Shown: positions 54,946-64,000 of the stretch, one piece after another
Layout: every line of letters begins with the position of its first letter
Position numbering within the stretch: position 1 is the first letter of the stretch
Source: Endomychus coccineus
Lineage: Eukaryota; Arthropoda; Insecta; Coleoptera; Endomychidae
Length of the DNA: 64,000 nt
Reading direction: 5' to 3'
NCBI GenBank assembly: GCA_958510875.1
Contig: OY294067.1
Span: forward strand, 275,510,742-275,574,741
The notes under the pieces: generated by a model
Seen by the model: only the letters and a program-made list of their open reading frames with translations
What the model was told of the DNA's origin: nothing
The model's database searches: none
Position numbers and translations under genes: made by a program

Positions 54946-56560
54946 TATTACTAAAAACTCTTATGAGTTTATTTTGCCCCACGTTGTGGTGACAATTATT
55001 ACTAAAAAACTTCTTTTTTAGTTTCTTTTAATTTATTGATTATGAATTATTATTAATGCTTCCGGCTAGCTTTTTATTTTGTTTATTTTGAATAATAATG
55101 ATCCTTTTCTTTTTATATTATTTTATGGAATTAAACACAATATTCTTTGAATGTTAAAATATTTCTATATTTAAATCTCTATGACTCTAATTATCTCAGG
55201 GTTTCAAATTTACAATTTAGTTTTATGTTCTAAGCATAGAACTAGCTTTAACCTCAAAACTATTCAATATTAATAGTTGTTTACAAAATTACAAACGACA
55301 ATCTTTCTTTCAGATTTACAAATAACACTACAATGGAAATATAATAAACAAACTTACTTTTAGTTTATATCCAAAAGTGTGTTTAACTATGTTGGCAATT
55401 TTCAACTTAATTCTTTTATAATTTCGTTGATGATTCACTTTTACACAATACTATGCTTTTTCACAATAATCACAGGTAACTAATTTGGATTACTTCTTCT
55501 TGAGAATCAGGAACTGTTGATAATACTTTGTTTTATCCTTTTAGATAAAACATGAAACTTTTCGATGATTTATTGAAATTATTGATGATTGGCAATCGTT
55601 GGAGACTTCTTCTTAATTGAAGGTTATTACAGCCTTTTTACTGGATTCAGATACATGGAATAATCGTTGACTTTTAATAAAACTTATTAACTTTGGTTTC
55701 TTTGAACCTATCGAAGTTTGGAACACTTTCGTTCAATTGGAGGTTATTATAGGTTATAAAATTTTGGTGAGTTGCAGTAGTACTTTCAGTCTACAGATGT
55801 AATGGCAAACTAAACTTATTTACTTTCAGATTCGTTTTTATAGGCCTCCAAAACCGACGCTACTAGATGTCATAATCAACCTATGAGATGATTGCTTTTC
55901 AAATCAAGGATGCCAAGTTAATTGTTGTGAAACTGACACAAGTCTTCATTGTTACCAGATTGACATTGGAAATTCCTATTGACCAATCAGAATTTAGTAT
56001 TCTTTACTTTTTGAATTATTTGAGATTTTCAACTTATTTTAATTGTTAGTGATTCCTTCTTTTTAAATTAATATTGCCTACATTTTTCCCCACACTTTGG
56101 TATAATATAACCTATGATTGGGTTATTATTAATATGATTATTCCCATATTTATGGTTTTCTTGACAGTTACTTATTCTTAAATCTAATACATATCATATT
56201 ATATCAATAACATTCTTTTAACATTACATAACTCAAATTTACTAATCCTAACTTACATCTATAACATTATTCAATGTTTTGTACTATCTCATGATAGTTT
56301 TGTAATCACTTTACTTATGATTTATGATTTCGTTACACTGAACGTTTCTTCACTTTCACTGAAGTTCTTGTTTATCACTTCTTATTCTATTACATCGTTG
56401 TTTATTATGTTTTACATTGTTAATATTAATATCCTAACTATTATTTAGCTTTTATTATTGTTTTTAATTCCATAAAATATTTTTTAATTTGATCTTTTCT
56501 TATTTTCATAGTTCGGTAAGTTATTATTTTTAAATTTTTATTGTCTATGAAATGAAATCA

Positions 56561-56564
<4 letters not shown>
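54946..56564 (-). other. AT-rich stretch, possible LTR remnant in a TA microsatellite
   Basis: This very AT-rich 1.6 kb begins and ends in TA repeats, as if inserted into a TA tract. On the minus strand TGTCACCACAACGTGGGGC near 54975-54993 resembles the TGG-CGCC-CAACGTGGGGC primer-binding region of LTR retrotransposons, and a TATAAAAACG word lies near 55.84 kb. I see no TG...CA termini or coding region, so this is tentative. Confidence 0.25.

Positions 56565-56621
<57 letters not shown>
56565..56621. repeat. (TA)n microsatellite
   Basis: About 28 TA units. Confidence 0.97.
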
Positions 56622-56623
<2 letters not shown>

Positions 56624-56688
56624 TGTATTGGGTTGCCGGGATATACTCCGCGTTGTCGTAGATTGGTTTCGATAGAAACCGTTGATAT

Positions 56689-56728
56689 GACGACGTTTCG
56701 ACACAATCTCATGTGCCATGTTCAGGTC
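56689..56728 (-). ncRNA. Degenerate hammerhead-like motif of the 57-kb PLE
   Basis: The minus strand reads GAC, CTGAACA (core CTGANGA with the catalytic G8 replaced by C), a TGGCACA/TGTGTC stem, GAAACGTC with self-complementary ACGT, then GTC complementary to the opening GAC. Placement downstream of the PLE frame in sense is as expected. The G8 change should abolish cleavage. Confidence 0.5.
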
Positions 56729-56749
56729 TTCTCTTCAGGGCTGCTGCTC

Positions 56750-57573
56750 TGCTTCGAGTTAACTTGAAACAGATCTCCGTTGATCCTGTTGGTCTTTTAT
56801 CTATCCTTGTTACATCTGGATGATTTTGCCGGTTTTATGCGTCTGATTGAGTTTGATGGTCTGTTGCGTTCGAGCGATTTTGTCGGTTCGTTGCGTTCGA
56901 GCGAGTTTGCCGGTCCATTGAATTAGTCTGCTTGACTGTTCTCCTGGGTGGTTGAAGGGCTGGTTTCCAAGCAGTTGGTAATCTCTGTGTATCATCTCTT
57001 GTATTGAGATTTGAAGGTCGCTTCTCGATTTCGATAGCTTCTCTTATGATGCGTTTTCTTTTGTGCTCCAGGCTGGCTAGGACTCGGGTGTTGTCAAAAT
57101 CGATTTCATGTGAAGTTTTTTCTCACATGTTCGGCAAGTGATGATGTTATTTCTTGCTTTGCGACTGCATTGCGGTGTTCTTCACGTCGAATGTTGATTC
57201 TTCTGTTAGTTTGTCCTATGTAGCTTCCTCCGCAATCTTTGCATGGTATTTCGTAGACCCCTTGTGTTTCCAGATTTATTTTGGATTTAGCGTTAGGTAA
57301 CACTTGACCAATCTTTCTTGTCGTGTTGAAACTTGTCTCAATGTTGTGTTTTTTTAGAATTCTGCTGATCTTCTCTGTAGTACCTTTGACGTAAAAGAGA
57401 TGGGCTTTGGCGACAGGTTCTCCTTTTTCTTCTTCTGTAGTTCGATCTGTCTGGCGTCGTGGCCTCAGTGCTCGTCGGATATTGTCTTTTGAGAACCCGT
57501 TTTGTTGTAGCGTGGTTTGTATTGTCGTATAACGGGTTCTCAAAAGACAATATCCGACGAGCACTGAGGCCAC
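56750..57573 (-). pseudogene. PLE GIY-YIG endonuclease region
   Basis: The frame at 57573-57106 gives TTLQQNGFSKDNIRRALRPR, VKGTTEKISRILKKHNIETS and TQGVYEIPCKDCGGSYIGQT with NRRINIRREEHRNAVAK, a complete GIY-YIG signature with the CCH-type Cys residues. A frameshift near 57105 continues as FDNTRVLASLEHKRKRIIRE with AIEIEKRPSNLNTRDD, the usual tail, before Thr/Asn/Gln-rich sequence to about 56.8 kb. This family differs from the PLEs at 4-8 kb and 12-16 kb. The reverse transcriptase is missing; instead the 5' end folds back on itself as a palindrome. Confidence 0.85.
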
Positions 57574-57699
57574 GACGCCAGACAGATCGAACCACAGAAG
57601 AAGAAAAAGGAGAACCTGTCGCCAAAGCCCATCTCCCTTACGTCAAAGGTACTACAGAGAAGATCAGCAGAATTCTCAAAAAACACAACATTGAGACAA
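57333..57699. repeat. Palindrome at the PLE 5' end, 169-bp arms
   Basis: Arms 57333-57501 and 57531-57699 are inverted copies with very few differences (for example TTTTAC/CCTTAC), separated by 29 bp. The right arm encodes the same peptide on the plus strand, ending abruptly after ETI at 57700. An inverted duplication at the 5' junction is typical of template jumping or twin priming during PLE integration. Confidence 0.92.
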
Positions 57700-58155
57700 T
57701 ATAAGTCAATTTTTTTAGTTATTTTTCAATTTCATTCCTGACCGGACACGTCCAATGCAACAAACACCTTTACACGATGGGTCTGGTAGATCAGCTCACT
57801 TGCAGGAGTTGCGGCGTGGAAGATGAGACACCTAGGCATGTGCTGTGTCAGTGCACGGCATGCGCGTTTGGTTGTCGGACATACCTCGGAGACGATAAAA
57901 CTACACCCGCGGAAATCAGAAGTAACCTCTATATCAGGCTACTTGAATTCATAGAATACACCGGACTGATGAGGAGGTAGCAACATGTGAGAGCACAATA
58001 GGACTATAATGACCTCAGTGTTGTGGGGGTCCCCTTAGGATGAAGAACCAACCTAACAAAGGAGGGGTTTTAGTCGGTAGGAATTCGGCACATCCGGGTG
58101 CACATGCACTCGAGGCGTCTATGCAAGATTTCCTCTCATCTACGCAAAAAAAAAA
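57700..58155 (+). pseudogene. R1/I-type retrotransposon 3' end with poly(A)
   Basis: The plus strand reads FLTGHVQCNKHLYTMGLVDQ, then LTCRSCGVEDETPRHVLCQC and LLEFIEYTGLMRR before the stop at 57978-57980. This is the C-terminal region after the RNase H domain of R1/I-type elements: a CR-C...ET-HVLC-C zinc-knuckle-like motif and an LGDD/EFI-TGL tail. The 3' UTR holds GAGGGGTTTTAGTCGGTAGG and ends in CATCTACGC plus A10 at 58146-58155. Only the last ~450 bp of the element is present. Confidence 0.85.
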
Positions 58156-58264
58156 TCAGGCCTTAGAAATTTCTTGAATTTGCTATTTATAGTACAGGTT
58201 AAAATGTCCTTCACCATATTTTAGAGTCACTAGCTTCCTTTAGTCTGTTGAATGTTCCTCAAAT
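58156..58264. other. Short spacer before piggyBac
   Basis: Ends at the TTAA target site (58265-58268). Confidence 0.5.
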
Positions 58265-58878
58265 TTAACCCTTTATGTGTTGGCGGCTTCTAATCTGGCC
58301 ACTTATTTTGTATACAAACGTGGATATCGATCCCTTTTTCATCGGCAATACACAATTTAACTATCTTCCAATGAACGTTTTGTTACTATAGGCGAAGTGA
58401 AAGGGGGATTTAGTGACAAGTGGCAACCTGACTAGCCACCAAACCTCTGTTCCTCGGTAGTGAATGTCGGTAAAACGTGTTGTGCTCTAGAGTTTTACTA
58501 ATTTTTGAGGAATTTTTCAACAATCTAGTCGATGTAAGTATTATTATATTTTCAAATAGAGTTAGATATCATATTATAATGCATAAATCATCCAGAATAA
58601 TGTACGGCTTGGATGATATAAGAGTTAGAAGTAGTTGGAGCATGATATAACCAAAAATAAATTTTATTATACTGTGACTGAGAAGTAACATGCGTTGTTT
58701 GGAGTTGTTCTCAATACAATAGAGATTTTGAGAAATATATTGAGGAGAGCATTATGTGCCTGGTCATGAAAGAAAATAGTTTGAATGTTAAAATTATTGT
58801 TTTATAGACTGAAAAATCAATGACATTTTTATACTATTTTCTAGAATGGAATGATACCGTTTGGTTGATTTGGAAACA

Positions 58879-59247
58879 ATGGACACAGAAGGGTTATACG
58901 ATTTCATTGATGGCATATCGGAGGAACAAGCCGTCGACTCTGATGTTGGGGGCGATAGTGATGCAGACGATCAGCTAGTTCATGAAGAGCGCCCACGAAA
59001 GGTCATAAGAAGTAGAGCCTCAGGGTCAAATAAAGAATTGGAAGTTTTTGACGACTTTGGCTCTGATGATTCTGAAAACGATCCGGATTATATTCCCGAG
59101 GACTCCGAAAACACACCATTATCTATAGTACGACGTCGACTCATGTACCAGAGATATTCTGCTGATATAGACAGTGACAGTGAAATAGAGGACTCTCACA
59201 ATAATGGTCGTACTGATGAATCCAACGATCAACCATTGACTATTTTT
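58879..59247 (+). pseudogene. piggyBac transposase N-terminal acidic region
   Basis: Starting at ATG 58879, about 120 residues are rich in Asp, Glu and Ser (MDTEGLYDFIDGISEEQ, then FDDFGSDDSENDPDYIPEDS), as is usual at the N-terminus of piggyBac transposases, with basic RPRKVIRSR between. The frame runs to DQPLTIF and stops just where the reverse transcriptase segment starts. The beginning of the catalytic domain (about 100-130 residues) is missing. Confidence 0.75.
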
Positions 59248-59765
59248 TAACATCTTTGTTAATGATATTTCAATAGGTCTCAGTGTTCTCTGTCTTTTAT
59301 ATGCCGATGATTTCAAAATGTTCTTCGTCATCAAATCCACAGTTGATTGTTATCTACTTCAGAGAAGTCTTGATATGATGGTTATATGGTGTTCAGCGAA
59401 CAAGCTGTCTCTTAATGTTAACAAGTGCTGCGTTATGTCTTACACAAATAAGACCAACTTGACTATATTTGATTACAACGTAGACGGTACTATCCTTAAG
59501 AGACCAGCAACTTATGAAGACCTCGGCGTAATTTTCGATCCCAAACTATGCTTCATTTCTCACCTGGAGTCTGTGATGGAGGCTGCTTACAGACTACTTG
59601 GGTTTATTGTGCGGAGCTCTCGTGATTTTTCTGACATAGACACGCTAAAATTGTTGTTTATAACATTTGTGCGATCGCGGCTTGAGTACGCATCTGTGAT
59701 TTAGTTCCCTGGTTATGCCGTTCATAGAAATGCCCTGGAAAGTCGAATTTACCGGTCAACTGACC
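59246..59765 (+). pseudogene. Jockey-type reverse transcriptase segment inside piggyBac
   Basis: The frame reads FNIFVNDISIGLSVLCLLYA with the catalytic YADD intact, then ANKLSLNVNKCCVMSYTNKT, TYEDLGVIFDPKLCFISHLE and FITFVRSRLEYASVI, ending at a stop with FPGYAVHRNALESRIYRST readable beyond. This is the palm-to-thumb part of a jockey/CR1-type RT. It carries neither the element's 5' end nor a 3' UTR or tail, and it replaces rather than simply interrupts piggyBac coding sequence, so a simple retrotransposition insertion does not explain it. Confidence 0.85.
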
Positions 59766-59770
59766 AAAAT

Positions 59771-60999
59771 ATGCGTGTTTCCAGAATAGCCAATACCATT
59801 TCTCTGAAGCGTTTTTCAACAATTTTACGGTATCTACATATCAACAACAATGAAAAGGCTCCAAAAAAAGGTGATCCCAATTTCGATAACCTTTATAAAC
59901 ACAAACCTATGGTGACTCACTTCAACCAGAAATTCAAAGAAATTTTTTCTCCGGCTCGTCAACTCTCCATCGATGAAAGCATGGTGGGCTTCAAAGGACG
60001 TTCGTCACTAAAGCAGTACATGCCTATGAAGCCCACCAAGCGTGGATTCAAAATTTGGGTAATGTCCTGCGCTAAATCAGGCTACATGCTTTCTTTCAAA
60101 ATTTATGAAGGAAAAGGTTCAGAGGACATCGAGGGCACGTTGGGCGAACGGACTGTTCTAACATTGGCTGAAGATTATTTGAATAAAGGCTACTGTCTTT
60201 TTTTCGACAATTTTTTTTCGACGTTCCTTTTGCTGAATAAACTCATAGAGAAAGATACCTTTGCTTGTGGAACATTTCACTGCAATCGAAAGTATTACCC
60301 TAGAGAACTTTTGGCTGATCAAAAATCCCTGAAATTAGGAGACAGTGACTTTGCTATGAGTGTAGACTCTGATTTATCTGTGTCAAAGTGGCGTGATAGG
60401 GGAAAAAAGTCAGTCGTAATTATAAGCTCTTTTCATGATCCATCTGTTTCCAAAGAAGTTCTACGAACTAACAGAATTGGTGTGAGAGAAAATGTGAAAT
60501 GCCCTCATTCCATAGCAGAATATAATGCCTTCATGGGTGGGGTAGATCTTTTTGACCAACTCCATGCCTGCTATTCAATTTCCTGGAAATCTCGTCGCTG
60601 GTGGTTGAAGATATTTTTTTATCCAATAGATGCGGTCATTGTGAATTCCTTTAATGTGTACAAAACTTCCATGGTTGGAAAGGGCAAGAAACCGATATCT
60701 CATCTTCAGTTCAGGTCGCGGCTGGCAAACGAGCTTATTTCGAATTACTTCGGTAGAAAACGAATAGGAACACCAGTGGTGATAAATAAAAACAAACTGA
60801 AGAAAGTGGTTGGGAGGGGTTTTGGTGGAATCTTGTCAAAGAACTACCAATGTTGGAGCCCACATACCAATTCAAGGACCAAAATATCGACGATGTGCGT
60901 TTTGCAGTACGAAAAAAACAAGTAAAACGCTCAAGATTAGTATGCGAAGCTTGTAATGTGGCATTATGTCAAAGTTGTTTTCAACCTTTTCATAAATGA
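59771..60999 (+). pseudogene. piggyBac transposase, catalytic and Cys-rich domains
   Basis: A 384-codon frame from 59771 holds the DDE core: D68 in LSIDESMVGFKGR, D146 in CLFFDNFFST and D259 in FMGGVDLFDQL, with KWRDRGKKSVVIIS between. All three catalytic Asps of the family are present. The C-terminal Cys-rich zinc domain follows in shifted frames: HIPIQGPKYRRCAFCSTKK, then, after an indel in an A7 run, VKRSRLVCEACNVALCQSCF and QPFHK with a stop at 60997-60999. The first RING-like Cys pairs are all conserved. Two small indels and the lost N-terminal half of the core make it non-functional as read. Confidence 0.88.
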
Positions 61000-61305
61000 A
61001 ATGATTAGATTTTAGTTTTTTACAATATAAATAAACTCCTTTTTCAACTTGCACTGCACTTTCTTCAGACTGCTTGTTTTTATATATTTTTATTATGTGG
61101 CCACCATAATAGCCACCAAATAAAGTGATATATTCAGAGTGCCAGATGTTTGGTGGTTACTATTTGTGACACCTAAAATAAAAAAAACCGCTGACACTTT
61201 TAAAGCGTTAGTTGCTAGAATCCTTCGAGTGGTTATGTTTCAATAAAACTTGCCCAAAATAATGAATATTTCTTTGAAAAATGAAGTTGCCCTATAAAGG
61301 GTTAA

Positions 61306-62889
61306 GTAAGAATATGTCTCACATTTTTTATAACTGCGAATGATTTGAATAGAAAATCATCTCATCTTAAATACAGATGCAACTGATAAACACAAATGCA
61401 AACTGATATCATAAACTGTATAAATTTCATTCATTGAATAAACAAGAGCAGTTCGGAATGAAGTTCCAATTCAATTATTATTTCAAATCTATCGGACAAT
61501 TCCTGCTCTTTTGTCACTAACAGAGTTTCAATGTTATCGTTCTGACAAAATGGGTATTCGTTTTTATCTTTGTGATTGTGGTCTCACTGTTATGGAAAAA
61601 AAGTCGGTTGATTGACGAATATTTGCGGGTGAAATGCGGCAAATACGAATTAAGTTATGGATCCCGGAGCGAAAATAATTCAATAAACAGACACACAGAG
61701 AATAGCTAACTGTTGGTATGGGTTGTATTAAGCTCGTATTGAAATCTCAGACATTACATCTGATTTGTTAAATTATTGGTTCGAATATTAAGATATCTTT
61801 GTTCGGTATTAGGAACACAACGGGTGTTTGTGCTCGAATTAGAGGAAATCCTCGTGTACACGAAACTGTCATTTCATTGTGTGAAATTATCTGCAATAGC
61901 GACAGATTTCAGATACGCAAACATCGAATGGAATGATGCTGGCACTATATAGAGACAAATGTTTGCTTGTATTACCTATTGTATTGAAATGTACTCATGC
62001 AACTAGATCGTCTTTTCTCCGGAGTTACTATTGGATGCGAAATTTCGTTATCGATATTTGTTCGGGCTTTATTCCTACTCTTTGAGAATAGTTCTGAAAT
62101 AGCTAACATTTTGATCGATGAAAACTACAAAGGAAATCGCAATTTCAGTACCAGAAAAATTACAAACGCTTTTTAAGCTATTGCATATAGCTTTTAACGA
62201 AAAGACCTAAGACCTAAACACCTAACATGTGTCAAATTAATTAATTAATTTGAAGTTTCTAAAAGTGAGAAATTTCCAAAATTTATTCCAATGTTATAAC
62301 ATTCTAGCGCTTTAGACTCCGGGATTTTCACGTGGCCTATCGAAATTGGAAGGTTCGAATTGTATAAAAACACAATTGCATGAACGCCAGACGTCCTATG
62401 TAATCAGCTACGAACGAAATGATTTTGACATATGCCTCTAGGAGCTCGCTACGCGTCAGTTAGAGTTTATACGTTAGACGTGCGTAGCTGAGACCTGAGA
62501 GTATTTAATCGACATTTTGGGGCCCGGGACTATGCTCTTTAGTTGGCCCCGTTCATAAACTAACGACATGGAGTGAAAACCGCATGCTAAAATTCCTTGC
62601 AAAAACGTTATATGTTCCGAAGATTTGCACTTTTCTAACTCGTGAGCTACGCGCCCCTCACCTGAACGTCATTCGATTTATCGAAAATTAACCAATTTAG
62701 AAACAGTTTTCGACCCCGTTTGTGGCTATTGCGACCTTGTAAAAGGTTCAAAGTTAACATTTCGTTTTACATTCCACAACCACCCTTGACCAAGATAATT
62801 TTTAATTTGTAGTTCATTATTGTTTTACAACTGAAATAAATAGGTATGAAATTTGTAGGTTATTGATGATGTCAGTGCGACAGTGACAT
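61306..62889. other. Unassigned sequence
   Basis: No recognisable gene. A GATGCTGGCACTATATAGAGAC word near 61937 resembles the TATA region at 23.37 kb. A second short segment of weak G/C enrichment lies near 62.45-62.53 kb. Confidence 0.4.
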
Positions 62890-62891
62890 AA

Positions 62892-63332
62892 TTAAGGCAA
62901 AAAGCAGCCGCTCTAGCAGTGCAAAATAGAGTCGGCAATCTCGCTGTTCCCATTGAATCACGAACAGCAATTATTTCATTAACATCGAATAGAAAATGTA
63001 TAGCCAAACGCAAACATTTTCCATTAACTTCAGCTCTTGCTATAACTATACATAAGTCGCAAGGTGGGACTCTTGACGAAATAGTATATGAGTATAGTAA
63101 AGCACATTCTCAGGAACTCGTTTATGTTGCGCTCTCTCGGGTGACTAATATTGAAAAATTGTATATCACGACAAAAAACGATAATTCTACATTCAAGTTT
63201 TATCATAATCGAAGGCAAGCTGCATCGACTGCATCTTTGTTGCAAGAATTCAAAAAACTGTCGTTAAATAGTGTTCAGACGACAGTTCAAAGTGTCGTAG
63301 ATTTCATTAGTTTAGAAATGGCATTTCAATAA
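62892..63332 (+). pseudogene. Helentron-type Pif1 helicase, C-terminal part
   Basis: The frame after a stop at 62889-62891 has no ATG near its start; it reads KAAALAVQNRVGNLAVPIES, then HFPLTSALAITIHKSQGGTL (helicase motif V) and SQELVYVALSRVTNIEKLYI (motif VI), ending MAFQ. This is the end of a Pif1-type helicase as carried by Helentrons (Helitron2), which add an apurinic-type endonuclease after the helicase. Exactly that domain follows here. The Rep domain and motifs I-IV are absent upstream, so this copy is truncated, or an intron boundary lies near 62.89 kb. Confidence 0.85.
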
Positions 63333-64000
63333 TGACTTTCAATTGCCAAAGTCTAAATAGTCACAAATACGATTTACAAGATTCAGTTACGAGACAAACA
63401 AATGTGTTACTACTTACCGAAACTTGCATGGCGCATGATAATCCGATTGAAATACCTAATTTCAATTGTATTGTTCAATTCGAACGAGATACTGTTCCAA
63501 AAGGTGGGGTAGCTATTTACCAAAATAATAATAATGTAACTAATATTATGACTCCAAATATTGAAATAAATATTGCACACTTTAGCGATGTTAATGTTAG
63601 GCGCTCATTTGTTGGAGATATTTGTGCGTGCTTATGCAAACTTAGAAATGGCCTACACATAGTCATGGTAGCAATTTACATTTATCCGAATCCAAAATTG
63701 GACGAGGTAGAGCATTTTATTCATCGCACTTTACTGGAGTACACTGAAGAAAGGTCGAAAATACTTGGTACAAATGGTAATAAATTTCCACTTATCTTGG
63801 CTGGCGATTTCAACATCAACTTCGCTGATAAAAAATCAGAGCGGTTGACAACTTTTCTTTCGGAAAAATTGAATTTGGAAATGAATAATGATCCACAAGA
63901 GTCCACAATAAAATATGGGACCACCATTGACGCGGTATTTTCCAGATATTTAGAGGATATCAAGTCTCAAACTTATGTCTCTTATTTCAATTACCATAAA
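63332..64000 (+). CDS. Helentron apurinic-type endonuclease, partial at window edge
   Basis: An uninterrupted frame of 223 codons reaches the window end. Its ATG overlaps the helicase stop (TAATG), one frame away. The product is an exonuclease-endonuclease-phosphatase domain: MTFNCQSLNSHKYDLQDSVT with the Asn of the active site, NVLLLTETCM with the catalytic Glu, GGVAIYQ, VAIYIYPNP, ILAGDFNINF (Asp and Asn), TTIDAVFSR (Asp), and FNYHK at the very end, where the catalytic His lies. Every active-site position I can check is filled, so the domain looks functional. In Helentrons it is normally fused in frame to the helicase; here either reinitiation at TAATG or a one-base indel separates them. 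A non-LTR retrotransposon endonuclease is the main alternative, made less likely by the adjoining helicase. Confidence 0.85.
   Translation, partial: MTFNCQSLNSHKYDLQDSVTRQTNVLLLTETCMAHDNPIEIPNFNCIVQFERDTVPKGGVAIYQNNNNVTNIMTPNIEINIAHFSDVNVRRSFVGDICACLCKLRNGLHIVMVAIYIYPNPKLDEVEHFIHRTLLEYTEERSKILGTNGNKFPLILAGDFNINFADKKSERLTTFLSEKLNLEMNNDPQESTIKYGTTIDAVFSRYLEDIKSQTYVSYFNYHK

Larger units (their letters stand above)
58269..61301 (+). mobile_element. piggyBac-type transposon, 3,033 bp
   Basis: TTAA occurs on both sides (58265-58268 and 61302-61305). The ends are CCCTTTATGTG and, inverted, CCCTTTATAGGG. Subterminal TAGCCACCAAA words occur near both ends (58433 and 61111, the latter with TTTGGTGGT nearby). 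TTAA targets and CCC...GGG termini are diagnostic of piggyBac. The transposase inside is interrupted by a retrotransposon segment and carries frameshifts. Confidence 0.92.

Overview
This is an AT-rich stretch of an animal nuclear genome, almost certainly from an insect. The clues are insect-type mariner relatives with a long-ITR architecture, piggyBac, hAT, P/THAP-like and MULE remnants, Penelope-like elements (PLEs), Helentron-type helicase and endonuclease, tRNA-derived SINE-like sequences, and short TTAGG arrays (the usual arthropod telomere unit). I could not identify a conserved host gene. Nearly all recognisable coding sequence belongs to transposable elements, most of it broken by frameshifts, so the window reads as a repeat-rich intergenic or heterochromatic region. 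I cannot name the species from the sequence.

Layout. 1-9 kb: a non-LTR retrotransposon fragment on the minus strand, then PLE fragments on the plus strand surrounding a minus-strand PLE with ~374-bp inverted ends, each holding a 42-nt hammerhead-ribozyme-like sequence. 9.1-11.4 kb: the best preserved element, a 2,259-bp mariner-related transposon with TA target duplications, near-identical 465-bp inverted repeats and an intact 359-aa transposase. 11.8-16 kb: a PLE tail, a Crypton-type tyrosine recombinase pseudogene, and two PLE pieces facing away from each other. 16-19.5 kb: three non-LTR pieces and a 266-bp hAT-type MITE. 20.5-21.4 kb: a 931-bp hAT element with a perfect 8-bp target duplication. 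21.7-31 kb: mostly unassigned AT-rich DNA with a MULE remnant, a foldback repeat beside a 48-aa ORF, and a degraded reverse transcriptase. 31-39.8 kb: a second reverse transcriptase type, tRNA-like sequences, and two tandem-repeat blocks, one associated with TTAGG. 42-44.2 kb: a Helitron helicase end and two foldback structures.

44.7-47.7 kb is a decayed mariner relative with a 125-bp internal tandem duplication; a 1,347-bp solo LTR sits in the second copy. 48.8-53.4 kb is a DNA transposon (TGTAA flanks, ~500-bp inverted ends, unfamiliar transposase-like protein) whose left end was split by a second mariner relative of 1,962 bp. It is followed by a 605-bp THAP-bearing element with 8-bp target duplications. 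56.6-58.2 kb holds a PLE ending in a near-perfect palindrome, then the 3' end of an R1/I-type retrotransposon. 58.3-61.3 kb is a TTAA-flanked piggyBac whose central part has been replaced by a jockey-type reverse transcriptase segment. The window ends inside a Helentron-like unit: the end of a Pif1-type helicase followed, through an overlapping TAATG, by an apurinic-type endonuclease that runs off the edge.

The genes do not form a host pathway. What links them is nesting: insertions within insertions, which give a relative order of events at several loci. The points most worth follow-up are the paired hammerhead-like motifs in the PLE, the intact long-ITR mariner relative, the unfamiliar transposon at 48.8-53.4 kb, the TTAGG-associated repeat units, and an inverted pair at 43.3-44.0 kb whose differences are almost all synonymous.
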